Shown in pieces: positions 32,011 to 40,946 of a stretch of 64,000 nucleotides of DNA. Position 1 is the stretch's first letter. Each line of letters starts with the position of its first letter. Both the position numbers and the translations under genes were made by a program. This DNA comes from Pseudomonas neustonica (GTDB lineage Bacteria; Pseudomonadota; Gammaproteobacteria; Pseudomonadales; Pseudomonadaceae): assembly GCF_003797945.1 (NCBI RefSeq), contig NZ_RKKU01000004.1, positions 151,164 through 215,163 of the forward strand, read 5' to 3'. The notes beneath the pieces are model-generated. The model saw only the letters and a program-made list of their open reading frames with translations. It did not search any database and was not told the origin of the DNA.

Positions 32011-32835
32011 ATGGGCAGGCGAGTCTTTCAGCAGAAAGTAGTCGTAATTACCGGTGGCTGCGCCGGCATTGGCCGTGCGCTGGCACTGCGCTTTGCCCAG
32101 GCTGGCGCCCACATCGCCATTCTCGATATCCAGGATGAAGCCCTGGTTGCCTTTCGTCAGCAGCTGCACGATAAGCTCAACGCTGACGTCATGGCATTGC
32201 ACTGTGATGTGTCGGATGACCAGCAATGCGCGGAGGCGATCAGTCAGGTGGTCGAGCGTTTTGGCGGCATAGATCTGCTGATCAATAACGCTGGCATAAC
32301 CCACCGCAGTGCCTTTGCCGATACCGATATCGCGGTGTTTCAGCGCATCATGGCAGTGAACTATTTCGGCGCCGTGAATTGCACGCGACATGCCTTGCCC
32401 AGTCTGTTGGCGCGGGGTGGGCAGGTAATCGGGTTGAGTTCGCTATCTGCCTTCGCACCCTTGCTTAACCGTGGCGCTTACAATGCCAGCAAACATGCGC
32501 TACACGGTCTGTTTGAAACCCTGCGCATGGAAGTGCGCAGTCAGGGTGTCAACGTCATGCTGGTGACGCCTGGTTTTACAGCGACCGATATTCGCAAGAA
32601 CGCGCTGGTTGGCGATGGCTCGATCAATCAAGCCGCTACCAATTTGAGCTTCAAGGTTGCGGCACCTGCTGATGTGGCAGATGCCATCTATCTGGGCGCG
32701 TGCAAGCGCAAGCGGTTGTTGGTGTTGTCGAACGTGGATTGGCTGGCGCGGCAATGCGCCCGGTTCTTTCCGCGCTTGTTTGAGCGCTGGATGTTGCCGC
32801 GGCTCTCGGGCGTCAAGTCTTCGCCAACCAACTGA
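32011..32835 (+). CDS. SDR-family oxidoreductase
   Basis: 274 residues. Cofactor loop TGGCAGIGRALA, NNAGIT, catalytic GLSSLSAF and YNASK are intact. The C-terminal part (residues 225-270) is longer than usual and basic-hydrophobic (KRKRLLVLSNVDWLARQC, FPRLFERWML), as in SDRs that associate with membranes or lipids; substrate unknown. Its last 23 bases overlap the 3' end of the convergent flavoprotein gene. Confidence 0.85.
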   Translation: MGRRVFQQKVVVITGGCAGIGRALALRFAQAGAHIAILDIQDEALVAFRQQLHDKLNADVMALHCDVSDDQQCAEAISQVVERFGGIDLLINNAGITHRSAFADTDIAVFQRIMAVNYFGAVNCTRHALPSLLARGGQVIGLSSLSAFAPLLNRGAYNASKHALHGLFETLRMEVRSQGVNVMLVTPGFTATDIRKNALVGDGSINQAATNLSFKVAAPADVADAIYLGACKRKRLLVLSNVDWLARQCARFFPRLFERWMLPRLSGVKSSPTN

Positions 32836-34057
32836 CAACGCCGTTGCCCGCGCGCTTGCCGCTGGCAAAGCAGGCGGTCAATAGATAACCACCGGTGGGG
32901 GCTTCCCAGTCGAGCATCTCGCCAGCGCAGAATACCCCCGGCAGGCTCTTGAGCATCAAATCCTCAGTTAAACTTGGTTGCTGCACGCCGCCGGCGCTGC
33001 TGATCGCCTGATCCAGCGGACGGGTGTCGCGCAGCACTATGGGTACCTGTTTGATTGCTTTGGCCAGGTCTGCAGGTGTGGCTAGTTGGTCTTTACCAAA
33101 GCATTCATGCAGTAGCGCGATTTTCAGTGCATCCAGCCCGGCTTTCTTGCGTAGCAGCGACGCTAGCGACTGTCCTTTCCGGCTGTCTGATAGCGCGGTA
33201 ATGAGCTGGGGCTCACTGCGGTCGGGAGCGAGATCCAGTGCTAGTGTTGCCTGGCCATGAGCTTGTAGTTGGTCGCGCAGCGGCGCTGACAGAGCATAAA
33301 TCAGACTGCCTTCCAGCCCGTCATGGGTGAGGATGCATTCGCCACGCCGACTGATGAGCTGCCCGTTGGTATCGTTCATGCTGGCAACGATCGGCTTGAG
33401 TGGTTGGCCGGCGAAGCGCTCACTGAGAAACGGGCTCCAGTCGCAGATAAAGCCACTGTTGCTGGGCAATAAGTCGCGCACGCCGGCGCCTTGCTCGCGC
33501 AAAGGGCCGACCCAGCTGCCGTCAGAGCCAAGGCGGCGCCAGCTACCACCGCCGAGTGCGAGTACGCAGGCCGTTGGCGTGAGGTGAAACTCACCGTCGG
33601 CGTTTTGCAGTCGCAGTGCGCCATCTGCCGTCCAGCCGAGCCAGCGATGCCGGGTATGCAGCTGTACGCCTTTGTTGCGCAGTCGTTTGAGCCAGGCACG
33701 CAGTAGTGGCGCTGCTTTCATGTCGGTGGGGAACACTCGGCCGGAACTGCCAACAAAGGTGCTGATGCCCAGCTCATGAATCCATTGCTGCAGGTGCTCT
33801 GCGTCCAGCTCGGTGAACCAGTCGCTGGCCCAGGCTGCTGCTTCACGGTAGCGCTCGACAAAAGCGGGTTTGGGCTCGGAATGGGTAATATTCATGCCGC
33901 CGACACCCGCCAGCAGAAACTTGCGCCCAACTGATGGCATAGCGTCGAACAACTCCACCTGGTAGCCCGCATTGGCGATGGTTTCTGCCGCCATCAGGCC
34001 GGCCGGTCCACCGCCGATTACGACAACACGATTGGCGTCTGGTTGTTGCGTGGTCAT
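32813..34057 (-). CDS. NAD(P)/FAD-dependent oxidoreductase, HI0933/YhiN-like (TIGR03862 type)
   Basis: 414 residues from the Met at 34057, preceded by GGGGA; the upstream extension of 34 residues lacks family sequence. The FAD-binding GGGPAGLMAAE is at the N-terminus, KFLLAGVGGMNITHSEP is the HI0933-family signature, and the C-terminal GVFCAGEMLDWEAPTGGYLL closes the flavin site. Function of the family is not settled; members have been linked to flavin-dependent tRNA or quinone chemistry without proof. It overlaps the SDR gene tail to tail. Confidence 0.88.
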   Translation of the reverse strand: MTTQQPDANRVVVIGGGPAGLMAAETIANAGYQVELFDAMPSVGRKFLLAGVGGMNITHSEPKPAFVERYREAAAWASDWFTELDAEHLQQWIHELGISTFVGSSGRVFPTDMKAAPLLRAWLKRLRNKGVQLHTRHRWLGWTADGALRLQNADGEFHLTPTACVLALGGGSWRRLGSDGSWVGPLREQGAGVRDLLPSNSGFICDWSPFLSERFAGQPLKPIVASMNDTNGQLISRRGECILTHDGLEGSLIYALSAPLRDQLQAHGQATLALDLAPDRSEPQLITALSDSRKGQSLASLLRKKAGLDALKIALLHECFGKDQLATPADLAKAIKQVPIVLRDTRPLDQAISSAGGVQQPSLTEDLMLKSLPGVFCAGEMLDWEAPTGGYLLTACFASGKRAGNGVVSWLAKT

Positions 34058-34261
34058 GACTCTGTCCCCGGCGTTGGCTAGCGTTCTATTACACGCCGCG
34101 CAGTCTACCGCAAAGTGCGCTACAGCCCTATTGGTGGGGCGTTCGTGTACTTTGGCCAATCGCTTGCTGTTATTGTCATGCTGGCGCCTACCCGACCTCC
34201 CGCTGCTCAGCGGTGATCATGGTGCCGTTGGGCTATGCCGCCGCCGTCAGGTTGCGCACAA

Positions 34262-35476
34262 TCAGGCTGCGACCGGTTCAGCCAACACGATAATGGCCAC
34301 CGCGACCAAAACTGCCGCCGCGAATCCGCCTGCCCGCCAGCTTTGGCCGCGCCGCCATGCTGCCAGTGCGGCTTGCAATGCCTGCAAGCCGTAATAGATG
34401 ACGAACATCTTGGAGGCGTAGGTGATGATCTCGTAGATATTCGCCGACCAGGTAATGACAATAGCAACCAGAGCGGTGACCAGATTGCCAAGTTTGACTG
34501 GAACACGGCGGCGGGATGATTCCGCCAGGAGCCCGCCGGCGCCATTCATATCGGCTACGGCTGCAGATAGCTGCGAGGCCAACGCGGTCACAATGAGTAA
34601 CGGGGCGACCAGCATGCCTAGTGGCCGTAACAGGTCAATAATCGCCGTTTCACCCCCTTCAGACGGTAGATCGCTGTGAAAGAAATCGGTTATCAGCACC
34701 AGGAACACGAGATAAATCGCGCAGGAAATCCACTGTGCCCATCGCATGCTGCGAATTCGGGTCGCTGCGTCGTACTGGCTACCAAGATAGCGCGAGGTTT
34801 CAAAGCCTTGCACCAGAATCACCAGCCCTAGCAGTATCGCTAACTGCTGATGGTCTTGCAGGTTTGCCTTTTGTGCCCATTGGAACGAGCCGTCCACCAT
34901 GGCCGCCAGATTCACCTGCGTCAGCATCGCCAGCAAGCCGCCGATCAGGGATAACTTTAACGCGACTACTATGACCTCTAAACGCTCGAGTCCAGCTAGA
35001 CCGCGGAGCATGCCGAGCAGTCCAATAGTGGCTATCACCGCTGTGGCCACGATACGAGTCCATAGCGGGTCAATTATGTCACCAAGGCGCATGCCGAAAG
35101 CAGCAAACAGGTTGAGATAGTAGGTAACGGAAACAAAGTAAGCCAGTGCCAGCGCCAGCTCTGACAGACGCTCCAAGGCGGATTGGTAGCCCGGAGGGTG
35201 ATCCGCCAGGCTAGGCTCAACATAGCGGATGTTATAGCGGATAGCTGCGCCGAACCAATAGCTCAATGCGCACAGTGCCAGCATCGCCAACCAGGCCCAG
35301 GGACCAACGGCGTGCGCCAGAATTGGCCCTGCGACGAGAAAGCCGGAACCAATAATCGAGGCAAGCGGCGTTACGGTAGCACGCCATCCCGGTGCTGCCA
35401 TCAGGCGTGGCTGGAAGGACAGTATGGCTAGTAGTAATGCCACGCTCACTAAAATGAGGTTGTTAAGGTTGAACAT
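34262..35476 (-). CDS. APC-superfamily-type permease
   Basis: 404 residues with about 10-11 transmembrane helices. The first helices contain LASIIGSGFLVAGPILAHAVG, an unwound GSG-type segment like that used for substrate binding in amino-acid/APC transporters. No close family signature is evident, so substrate is unknown. It stands alone, with a 204-base gap to the flavoprotein and 228 bases without genes on the other side. Confidence 0.7.
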   Translation of the reverse strand: MFNLNNLILVSVALLLAILSFQPRLMAAPGWRATVTPLASIIGSGFLVAGPILAHAVGPWAWLAMLALCALSYWFGAAIRYNIRYVEPSLADHPPGYQSALERLSELALALAYFVSVTYYLNLFAAFGMRLGDIIDPLWTRIVATAVIATIGLLGMLRGLAGLERLEVIVVALKLSLIGGLLAMLTQVNLAAMVDGSFQWAQKANLQDHQQLAILLGLVILVQGFETSRYLGSQYDAATRIRSMRWAQWISCAIYLVFLVLITDFFHSDLPSEGGETAIIDLLRPLGMLVAPLLIVTALASQLSAAVADMNGAGGLLAESSRRRVPVKLGNLVTALVAIVITWSANIYEIITYASKMFVIYYGLQALQAALAAWRRGQSWRAGGFAAAVLVAVAIIVLAEPVAA

Positions 35477-35704
35477 TGATTAACCTGGCTTGCGTGCGCG
35501 TGCTGAGAGTGTGTTGTTTTCTCTGTTTCGGTGGGCGTGCCGCTCGGGCGGCAGGCGAGATCTGCCAAGCTGCAAGGAGGGATGCCGATCGGCCTTATTG
35601 GGCTTTTTTGTCACAGCAATTGACTTCCTCGGCAAGCGCGGTGATTGGCTGCTATCTAGTAGTGCTCTTAGCCAAGGACCGGATGTTTGAATGCGCTGCG
35701 TAGT
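35477..35704. other. Gene-free spacer, nothing recognised
   Basis: 228 bases between the permease start and the deacetylase stop. I see a GCCGATCGGC palindrome followed by a short T-run (about 35585-35610), which could end a plus-strand transcript, but no gene or convincing promoter. Confidence 0.4.
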
Positions 35705-36625
35705 TTACCTCAGGGCATGCTGTTGCCATATCCGGGCCGCATTGTGATGCAGAATGCCGTGACGTTTGGCCAGTGCGACGCGGTCCTGATCATAGCCCCC
35801 GCCAATCACCGCGCAGACCGGAATATCTCGGCTCAGGCAGGCGCTGATTACATGGCTGTCGCGCTGTGCGATACCGGCATCGGTCAGCGCCAGATAACCT
35901 AGCGCGTCGGCCTGATGCACGTCGACCCCAGCGTCATAGAGCACCAGGTCAGGCTCGTACAGTGGCAGTAGATAATTCAGTGCTTCATCGACGGTATTCA
36001 GATAGCCCTGATCGCCCAGTTGCCGGGGCAGGGGAATGTCCCAGTCGCTTTGCGCCTTGCGCGCCGGGAAATTGTTTTCACAGTGCAGCGATACCGTGAT
36101 GGCGTCGCTATCGTGCTCCAGAATGCGTGCTGTGCCGTCGCCTTGATGCACATCGCAGTCGAAAATCAGCACGCGCTCTACCTTTCCGGCCGCGAGCAGA
36201 TAGCGGCTGGTAATCGCCAGATCGTTGAAAATGCAGAACCCTGAGGCAAAGTCATGGTGAGCATGATGGGTACCACCAGCCAGATGGCAGGCTAGCCCAT
36301 GTTTGAGAGCCAGCTCGGCAGTCAGCAGCGTGCCGCCGACTGCGCGCAGGGTTCGCGCTACCAGCAGCTCGCTCCAGGGTAAGCCCATACGGCGTTGGGC
36401 GGCGGTATCGAGCTGGTTGCTGCAGAAGCGCTCTACATAGTCCGGGTCATGTGCCAGTAGCAGCAGTTCCTGGGGGCAGGATTGCGGCTGGTGCAGGTTT
36501 TGTGTGTGTAGCAGGCCGCTAGCGCGCAGGTGATCGTGCAGGCGCACGAACTTATCCATGGGGAAGCGGTGTGGCGCCGGAAAGGCGAAGCTGTAGTCTG
36601 GGTGGTATACCAGCGGTAGGTCCAC
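35705..36625 (-). CDS. Histone deacetylase-like amidohydrolase (class IV/AcuC-like)
   Basis: Zinc deacetylase fold, 306 residues. The GTG at 36625 is chosen because AAGGAG lies five bases upstream and the protein then opens VDLPLVYHPDY as family members do; the longer ATG frame is rejected. Metal and catalytic residues are visible in GGTHHAHHDFASGFC (tandem His), IFDCDVHQGDGTA (Asp-x-His ligands) and VLYDAGVDVHQAD. The short form resembles HDAC11-type bacterial enzymes whose substrates are small acylated amines or lysines; target unknown. Confidence 0.9.
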   Translation of the reverse strand: MDLPLVYHPDYSFAFPAPHRFPMDKFVRLHDHLRASGLLHTQNLHQPQSCPQELLLLAHDPDYVERFCSNQLDTAAQRRMGLPWSELLVARTLRAVGGTLLTAELALKHGLACHLAGGTHHAHHDFASGFCIFNDLAITSRYLLAAGKVERVLIFDCDVHQGDGTARILEHDSDAITVSLHCENNFPARKAQSDWDIPLPRQLGDQGYLNTVDEALNYLLPLYEPDLVLYDAGVDVHQADALGYLALTDAGIAQRDSHVISACLSRDIPVCAVIGGGYDQDRVALAKRHGILHHNAARIWQQHALR

Positions 36626-36827
36626 GCTAACTCCTTGGCAAACAGCATAAGTATGCTGGGCCTGGCGGCTGTTGAATAGTCTCACTGCCGAATCAGTCAT
36701 GCCGCTGGCCTGCTAACTTGGGACAATCCGGGTTAAACTTGGCGGCAATATAAAAGGCCAGCGTGATCGCTGTTGCTGAACCAATGTAGTGCGACAGCCG
36801 TGGTCGCGTCGATTGTGAGGAAGAATA

Positions 36828-37691
36828 ATGAGCCAATTGCTGGATGATCTGGTGGACCTGCTGGCGCTGGAAAAAATTGAAGAAAATCTGTTTCGCGGTC
36901 GCAGCCAGGATCTGGGCTTCAAGCAGTTGTTTGGCGGTCAGGTACTGGGGCAGTCACTCTCTGCTGCCAGTCAGACGGTTGATCTCGAGCGCCATGTGCA
37001 TTCAGTGCATGGTTATTTTCTGCGTCCGGGTGATGCGACTCAGCCTATCGTGTATCAGGTGGATCCGCTGCGTGATGGCGGCAGCTTTACCACCCGTCGG
37101 GTGCAGGCTATTCAAAAGGGTAAGCCGATTTTCACCATGATCTGCTCCTTTCAGGGCGATGAAGAGGGTTATGAGCATCAAGTGCAGATGCCCGATGTCC
37201 CTGGCCCGGAAGATCTGCCCAACGAAACCGAGTGGACGCGTCGGCACCAGCACCTGATTCATGAGAAGGTGCGTGACAAAGTGCTGTGCGGCAAGCCTAT
37301 TGAGATTCGCCCGGTTGGCGAGTTCAATCCGTTCGAGCCCAAGGTTGCCGAGCCCGTTCGCTACATGTGGTACCGCGCTGATGGCCAGTTGCCGGATGAC
37401 CCACAGGTACACCGTTACCTGTTGGCATATGCGTCTGACTTCCATCTGTTGGGCACCGCGATGCAGCCACACGCGATCTCTAGTTGGTCAACCAAGTTGC
37501 AGGTTGCCAGCCTGGATCACGCCCTGTGGTATCACCGTCCACTGCGCATGGATGATTGGTTGCTGTATGCCATGGATAGTCCTTCGGCCAGTGGTTCTCG
37601 CGGTATGTCGCGGGGGCATATTTTTAATCGTGCAGGTGAGCTGGTTGCGTCAGTGGCGCAAGAGTCGCTGATGCGTAAGGTCAAGGATTGA
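36828..37691 (+). CDS. tesB: Acyl-CoA thioesterase II
   Basis: Double-hotdog thioesterase of 287 residues that frees fatty acids from acyl-CoA. The first hotdog has FGGQVLGQSLSAASQTV and the conserved HSVHGYFLRPGD; the second has LLAYASDFHLLGTAMQPH with the catalytic Asp, and the ending SLDHALWYHRPLRMDDW. Its stop is two bases before the phosphatase start, so the two genes are co-translated. Confidence 0.95.
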   Translation: MSQLLDDLVDLLALEKIEENLFRGRSQDLGFKQLFGGQVLGQSLSAASQTVDLERHVHSVHGYFLRPGDATQPIVYQVDPLRDGGSFTTRRVQAIQKGKPIFTMICSFQGDEEGYEHQVQMPDVPGPEDLPNETEWTRRHQHLIHEKVRDKVLCGKPIEIRPVGEFNPFEPKVAEPVRYMWYRADGQLPDDPQVHRYLLAYASDFHLLGTAMQPHAISSWSTKLQVASLDHALWYHRPLRMDDWLLYAMDSPSASGSRGMSRGHIFNRAGELVASVAQESLMRKVKD

Positions 37692-37693
37692 GT

Positions 37694-38272
37694 ATGCGTG
37701 ATCTGCAGGGCTGGATCTTTGATCTGGATGGTACGCTCACCCTCGCGCAGCATGATTTTGCCGCGATTCGGCGGGAGCTGGGCGTTCCTTCAGATTCTGA
37801 TATCCTCACCTATATCGCAGGCTTGCCTGCTGCTGAGGCGACTGCCATGAAGGCAGAGCTTGATCAGATTGAGCTGCGTTTGGCGCAAGAGGTCGAGGCT
37901 GCACCGGGCGCAGTTGAGTTGATCCGCTACTTGCATCAGCAGGGTCGACGGTTGGGGATATTGACCCGTAACCTGCGCTGCGTAGCGATATCGACGCTGC
38001 AGCATCTGGATGTACTGGATTGCTTTGCGCCAGAGGACGTATTGGGGCGCGAAGAGGCGGCACCGAAACCGCACCCGGAGGGGATTGAACTACTGCTTCA
38101 GCGCTGGCAGCTGAGCCCGGCGCAATCGGTCATGGTTGGTGATTTTCATTTTGACCTGCAAACGGGCAGGGCAGCTGGCAGCAATACCTGCCTGGTTCAC
38201 CCGCAAAACCAGTGGCCTGAGCTGGCCGACTGGCATGCGGTAGATTGTCGAAACCTGCTGGCGTTGCTCTGA
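37694..38272 (+). CDS. HAD-superfamily hydrolase (phosphatase)
   Basis: 192 residues from the ATG at 37694 with AAGG seven bases upstream. Motif I is FDLDGTLT, motif II Thr/Ser is ILTRNLR, the Lys is in AAPKPHPEG and motif III is MVGDFHFDLQTG. The helical cap is of subclass C1, phosphoglycolate-phosphatase-like. Small phosphoester substrate not predictable. Downstream partner of tesB and convergent with nadC. Confidence 0.88.
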   Translation: MRDLQGWIFDLDGTLTLAQHDFAAIRRELGVPSDSDILTYIAGLPAAEATAMKAELDQIELRLAQEVEAAPGAVELIRYLHQQGRRLGILTRNLRCVAISTLQHLDVLDCFAPEDVLGREEAAPKPHPEGIELLLQRWQLSPAQSVMVGDFHFDLQTGRAAGSNTCLVHPQNQWPELADWHAVDCRNLLALL

Positions 38273-38277
38273 TTTTT

Positions 38278-39135
38278 TCAGGTGGTTTGAAAGCGCAGGC
38301 GCATCGACAGGTCAACGGCTTTGACATCCTTGGTCAGGCTGCCGATTGATATATAGTCAACACCGGTGTCGGCTACGCTGCGCAGGGTAGTTTCGTTGAT
38401 GCCGCCAGAGGCTTCCAGAGCGGCCTTGCCAGCGGTCAGGCTCACCGCTTTGCGCATATCTTCCAGGCTCAGCTCATCCAGCATGACGATGTCGGCGCCG
38501 GCGTCCAGCGCCTGTTGCAATTCATCCAGACTTTCTACTTCTACTTCCACCGGCTTGCCGGGCGCGATCTGGTTCGCCTGGGTGATGGCGGCGGCTATAC
38601 CGCCGCACGCCGCTATGTGGTTTTCCTTGATCAGAAAGGCATCAAAAAGTCCGATGCGGTGATTATGGCAACCACCGCAGGTAACGGCGTACTTTTGCGC
38701 CATGCGCAAGCCTGGCAGTGTCTTGCGGGTATCGAGCAGCTTGACTGCGGTATCTTTCACCAGGTCGGCGAAGTGGCGGCTACGGGTTGCCGTAGCGGAT
38801 AAGGTCTGAATGAAGTTGAGCATGCAGCGTTCGGCTGTCAGCAGGCCTCGTGCCGGGCCGTGCAGGCGGCACAGGGTCTGGTCAGCGCTGAGCATATCGC
38901 CATCGGCAACCCGCCACTCGATTTGAATGCTGGGATCGACCTGGCGCACAACTTCGTCGGCCCAGGCGCGGCCGCAGAATACGGCAGCTTCGCGGGTGAT
39001 GATGCTAGCGGATGCCTGGTTATTGGCCGGAATCAGGCTGGCGGTGATGTCGCCATCGCCCACGTCTTCATTTAATGCGCGGCGCACATCGTCAACGATG
39101 ACGGCCTGTAGGCTCTCGAGAGTCAGGTTTGGCAT
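38278..39135 (-). CDS. nadC: Nicotinate-nucleotide diphosphorylase (carboxylating)
   Basis: Quinolinate phosphoribosyltransferase of the de novo NAD pathway, 285 residues. The family signature [17 protein letters not shown] with the following [20 protein letters not shown] and the [14 protein letters not shown] / [10 protein letters not shown] barrel strands are complete. It is next to the DUF1631-ampDE block, as in other pseudomonads, with an inserted symporter gene. Confidence 0.97.
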   Translation of the reverse strand: MPNLTLESLQAVIVDDVRRALNEDVGDGDITASLIPANNQASASIITREAAVFCGRAWADEVVRQVDPSIQIEWRVADGDMLSADQTLCRLHGPARGLLTAERCMLNFIQTLSATATRSRHFADLVKDTAVKLLDTRKTLPGLRMAQKYAVTCGGCHNHRIGLFDAFLIKENHIAACGGIAAAITQANQIAPGKPVEVEVESLDELQQALDAGADIVMLDELSLEDMRKAVSLTAGKAALEASGGINETTLRSVADTGVDYISIGSLTKDVKAVDLSMRLRFQTT

Positions 39136-39182
39136 GGGGGCTCCAGCAGTGTTTCCGAATGCCGGCGAGTATACCCGATTGA

Positions 39183-39213
39183 TAAAAAAATACCCGCCTC
39201 GAAAGGCGGGTAT
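39183..39213 (-). terminator. Rho-independent terminator of the symporter gene
   Basis: ATACCCGCCT (39190-39199) pairs with AGGCGGGTAT (39204-39213) across a CGAA-type tetraloop, followed on the minus strand by a run of seven T. It lies 35 bases behind the symporter stop and before nadC. Confidence 0.93.
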
Positions 39214-39248
39214 CGGTCGCAGGTCAGAGCTGCAGTTGAGCTTCTTTC

Positions 39249-40601
39249 TCAGGGTGTCGGATTATTGAAATAATCACGCGTCAGGCGGAATACCACGGGG
39301 CTGAGTAGCAGCAGAGCAATCAGGTTGGGGATTGCCATCATGGCATTCAGCGTGTCCGCAACCAGCCAAAGGCTGGCCAGATCAATGTTCGGTATGGTGC
39401 CCAGCGGTACGGCAATAATCCACAGTACGCGGAAGGGAGTGTTGGAGCGCTCGCCGAACAGAAACTGGGTGCATTTTTCGGAGTAAAAGCTCCAGCCGAT
39501 GATGGTGGTGAAAGCAAACACGGCCAAACCAATACTGACGATGTATTGACCCCAGCCACCGGGCAGACCCTGACTGAAGGCCAGTGCCGACATCGGCGCG
39601 CCGTTCTCGCCGCTCTGCCAGGCGCCGGTCACCATGATCACCAGGCCAGTGATCGAGCAAATGATAATGGTGTCGATGAAGGTACCCAGCATAGCAACGG
39701 TACCCTGGCGAATCGGGTTGTTGGTCTGCGCTGCGGCATGGGCGATAGGCGCGCTGCCCAAGCCCGCTTCATTGGAGAAGACGCCGCGGGCAATACCAAA
39801 GCGCATTGCTGCCCAGATAGTAGCACCGGCAAAGCCGCCAGCAGCGGCTGCGGGGTTGAACGCGTAGTGGATGATGTCGGCGAAGGCGGCTGGGATGCGG
39901 TCGAAGTGCGTGATCAAAATGATCAGCCCGCCACCGACGTAGAACAGCGCCATGATAGGTACCAGCTTACCGGCAACATCGCCAATACGCTTGATGCCGC
40001 CGAGCAGAACCAGGGCAACCAGCACGGCGATGATAATGCCGGTAACCAGTGGCGGGATGCCAAAGCTGCTGCTCAGTGCATCAGCAACCGAGTTGGACTG
40101 GATGGTATTACCGATGCCGAAGCCGGCGAGCATGCCAAAAATAGCAAACATGATGCCCAGCCATTTCCACTTGGTACCCAAGCCGTTTTTGATGTAGTAC
40201 ATCGGACCGCCGACGTGGTTTCCCAGTGCGTCCTTCTCGCGAAAGCGCACTGCCAGGACTGCCTCGGCAAACTTGGTGGCCATGCCAACCAGCGCGATGA
40301 CCCACATCCAGAAGAGTGCGCCGGGCCCGCCAAAGAAGATGGCGGTAGCAACGCCAGCAATATTACCGGTGCCGACCGTTGCCGAAAGAGCGGTCATCAA
40401 TGCGTTGAAAGGGCTTATATCGCCTTCTTCACTGCTCTTGCGGCCGCGCCAGAGCATGCTGAAGCCATAAAATAGTTTGCGTTGCGGGATAAGCTTGAGG
40501 CCAAGCGTCAAGTAGAGCCCGGTGCCTGCCAGTAGCGCTAGCATGGCGGGACCCCAGACAACGCCATTAATCTGGCCGATCAGGTTGATGATTGCTTCCA
40601 T
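39249..40601 (-). CDS. Sodium:alanine symporter (AGCS family)
   Basis: 450 residues, about 11 transmembrane helices. The family signature is clear: [28 protein letters not shown] (seen in parts) and [20 protein letters not shown]. Imports alanine or glycine with Na+. It has its own terminator and a 345-base upstream region, so it is monocistronic. Confidence 0.93.
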   Translation of the reverse strand: MEAIINLIGQINGVVWGPAMLALLAGTGLYLTLGLKLIPQRKLFYGFSMLWRGRKSSEEGDISPFNALMTALSATVGTGNIAGVATAIFFGGPGALFWMWVIALVGMATKFAEAVLAVRFREKDALGNHVGGPMYYIKNGLGTKWKWLGIMFAIFGMLAGFGIGNTIQSNSVADALSSSFGIPPLVTGIIIAVLVALVLLGGIKRIGDVAGKLVPIMALFYVGGGLIILITHFDRIPAAFADIIHYAFNPAAAAGGFAGATIWAAMRFGIARGVFSNEAGLGSAPIAHAAAQTNNPIRQGTVAMLGTFIDTIIICSITGLVIMVTGAWQSGENGAPMSALAFSQGLPGGWGQYIVSIGLAVFAFTTIIGWSFYSEKCTQFLFGERSNTPFRVLWIIAVPLGTIPNIDLASLWLVADTLNAMMAIPNLIALLLLSPVVFRLTRDYFNNPTP

Positions 40602-40946
40602 TAATGCTGCTCCTGATGTCTACCGTTGTGGATATGGACATGCCATACCACTGTTATTAATGTGTTTTTGAACCGATGCGCTCTCAGGATATACCAGGAT
40701 TGTCGATTCGGCGTTAGCCAAAGATGCAATCGCTATATTGTCATGCTGGTGCAAGGTAAAAACTGATGTCTAGAATGTGATCTATGTCCATAAAATATAA
40801 CGACGCAGGATGCGCTGGTTATGAAAGTGGGTATAATGATTAAAAATTTTGACGCCAAATTTACGACACACGGAAGACTACCTTTTTAGTGGAATAAGCA
40901 TCCCAGGCGTTTTGCGCGATAAGCCACGCTTATCAAGAGAGGCAGC
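40602..40946. other. 345-base divergent intergenic region, symporter / DUF1631
   Basis: AT-richer than its surroundings. A TATAAT hexamer at 40832-40837 could be the -10 of a plus-strand promoter for the DUF1631 gene, about 110 bases before its start; no good -35 was found. The ribosome site AGAGAGG precedes the start at 40947. No gene seen. Confidence 0.4.

Noticed and set aside
35477..35703. 75-codon frame after the APC-type permease
   Set aside because: Cys/Arg-rich translation with no family likeness and no ribosome site; treated as spacer.
39546..40475. 309-codon frame antisense to the alanine symporter
   Set aside because: His/Gln/Asn-rich translation typical of an antisense frame; the symporter on the other strand has clear family motifs.
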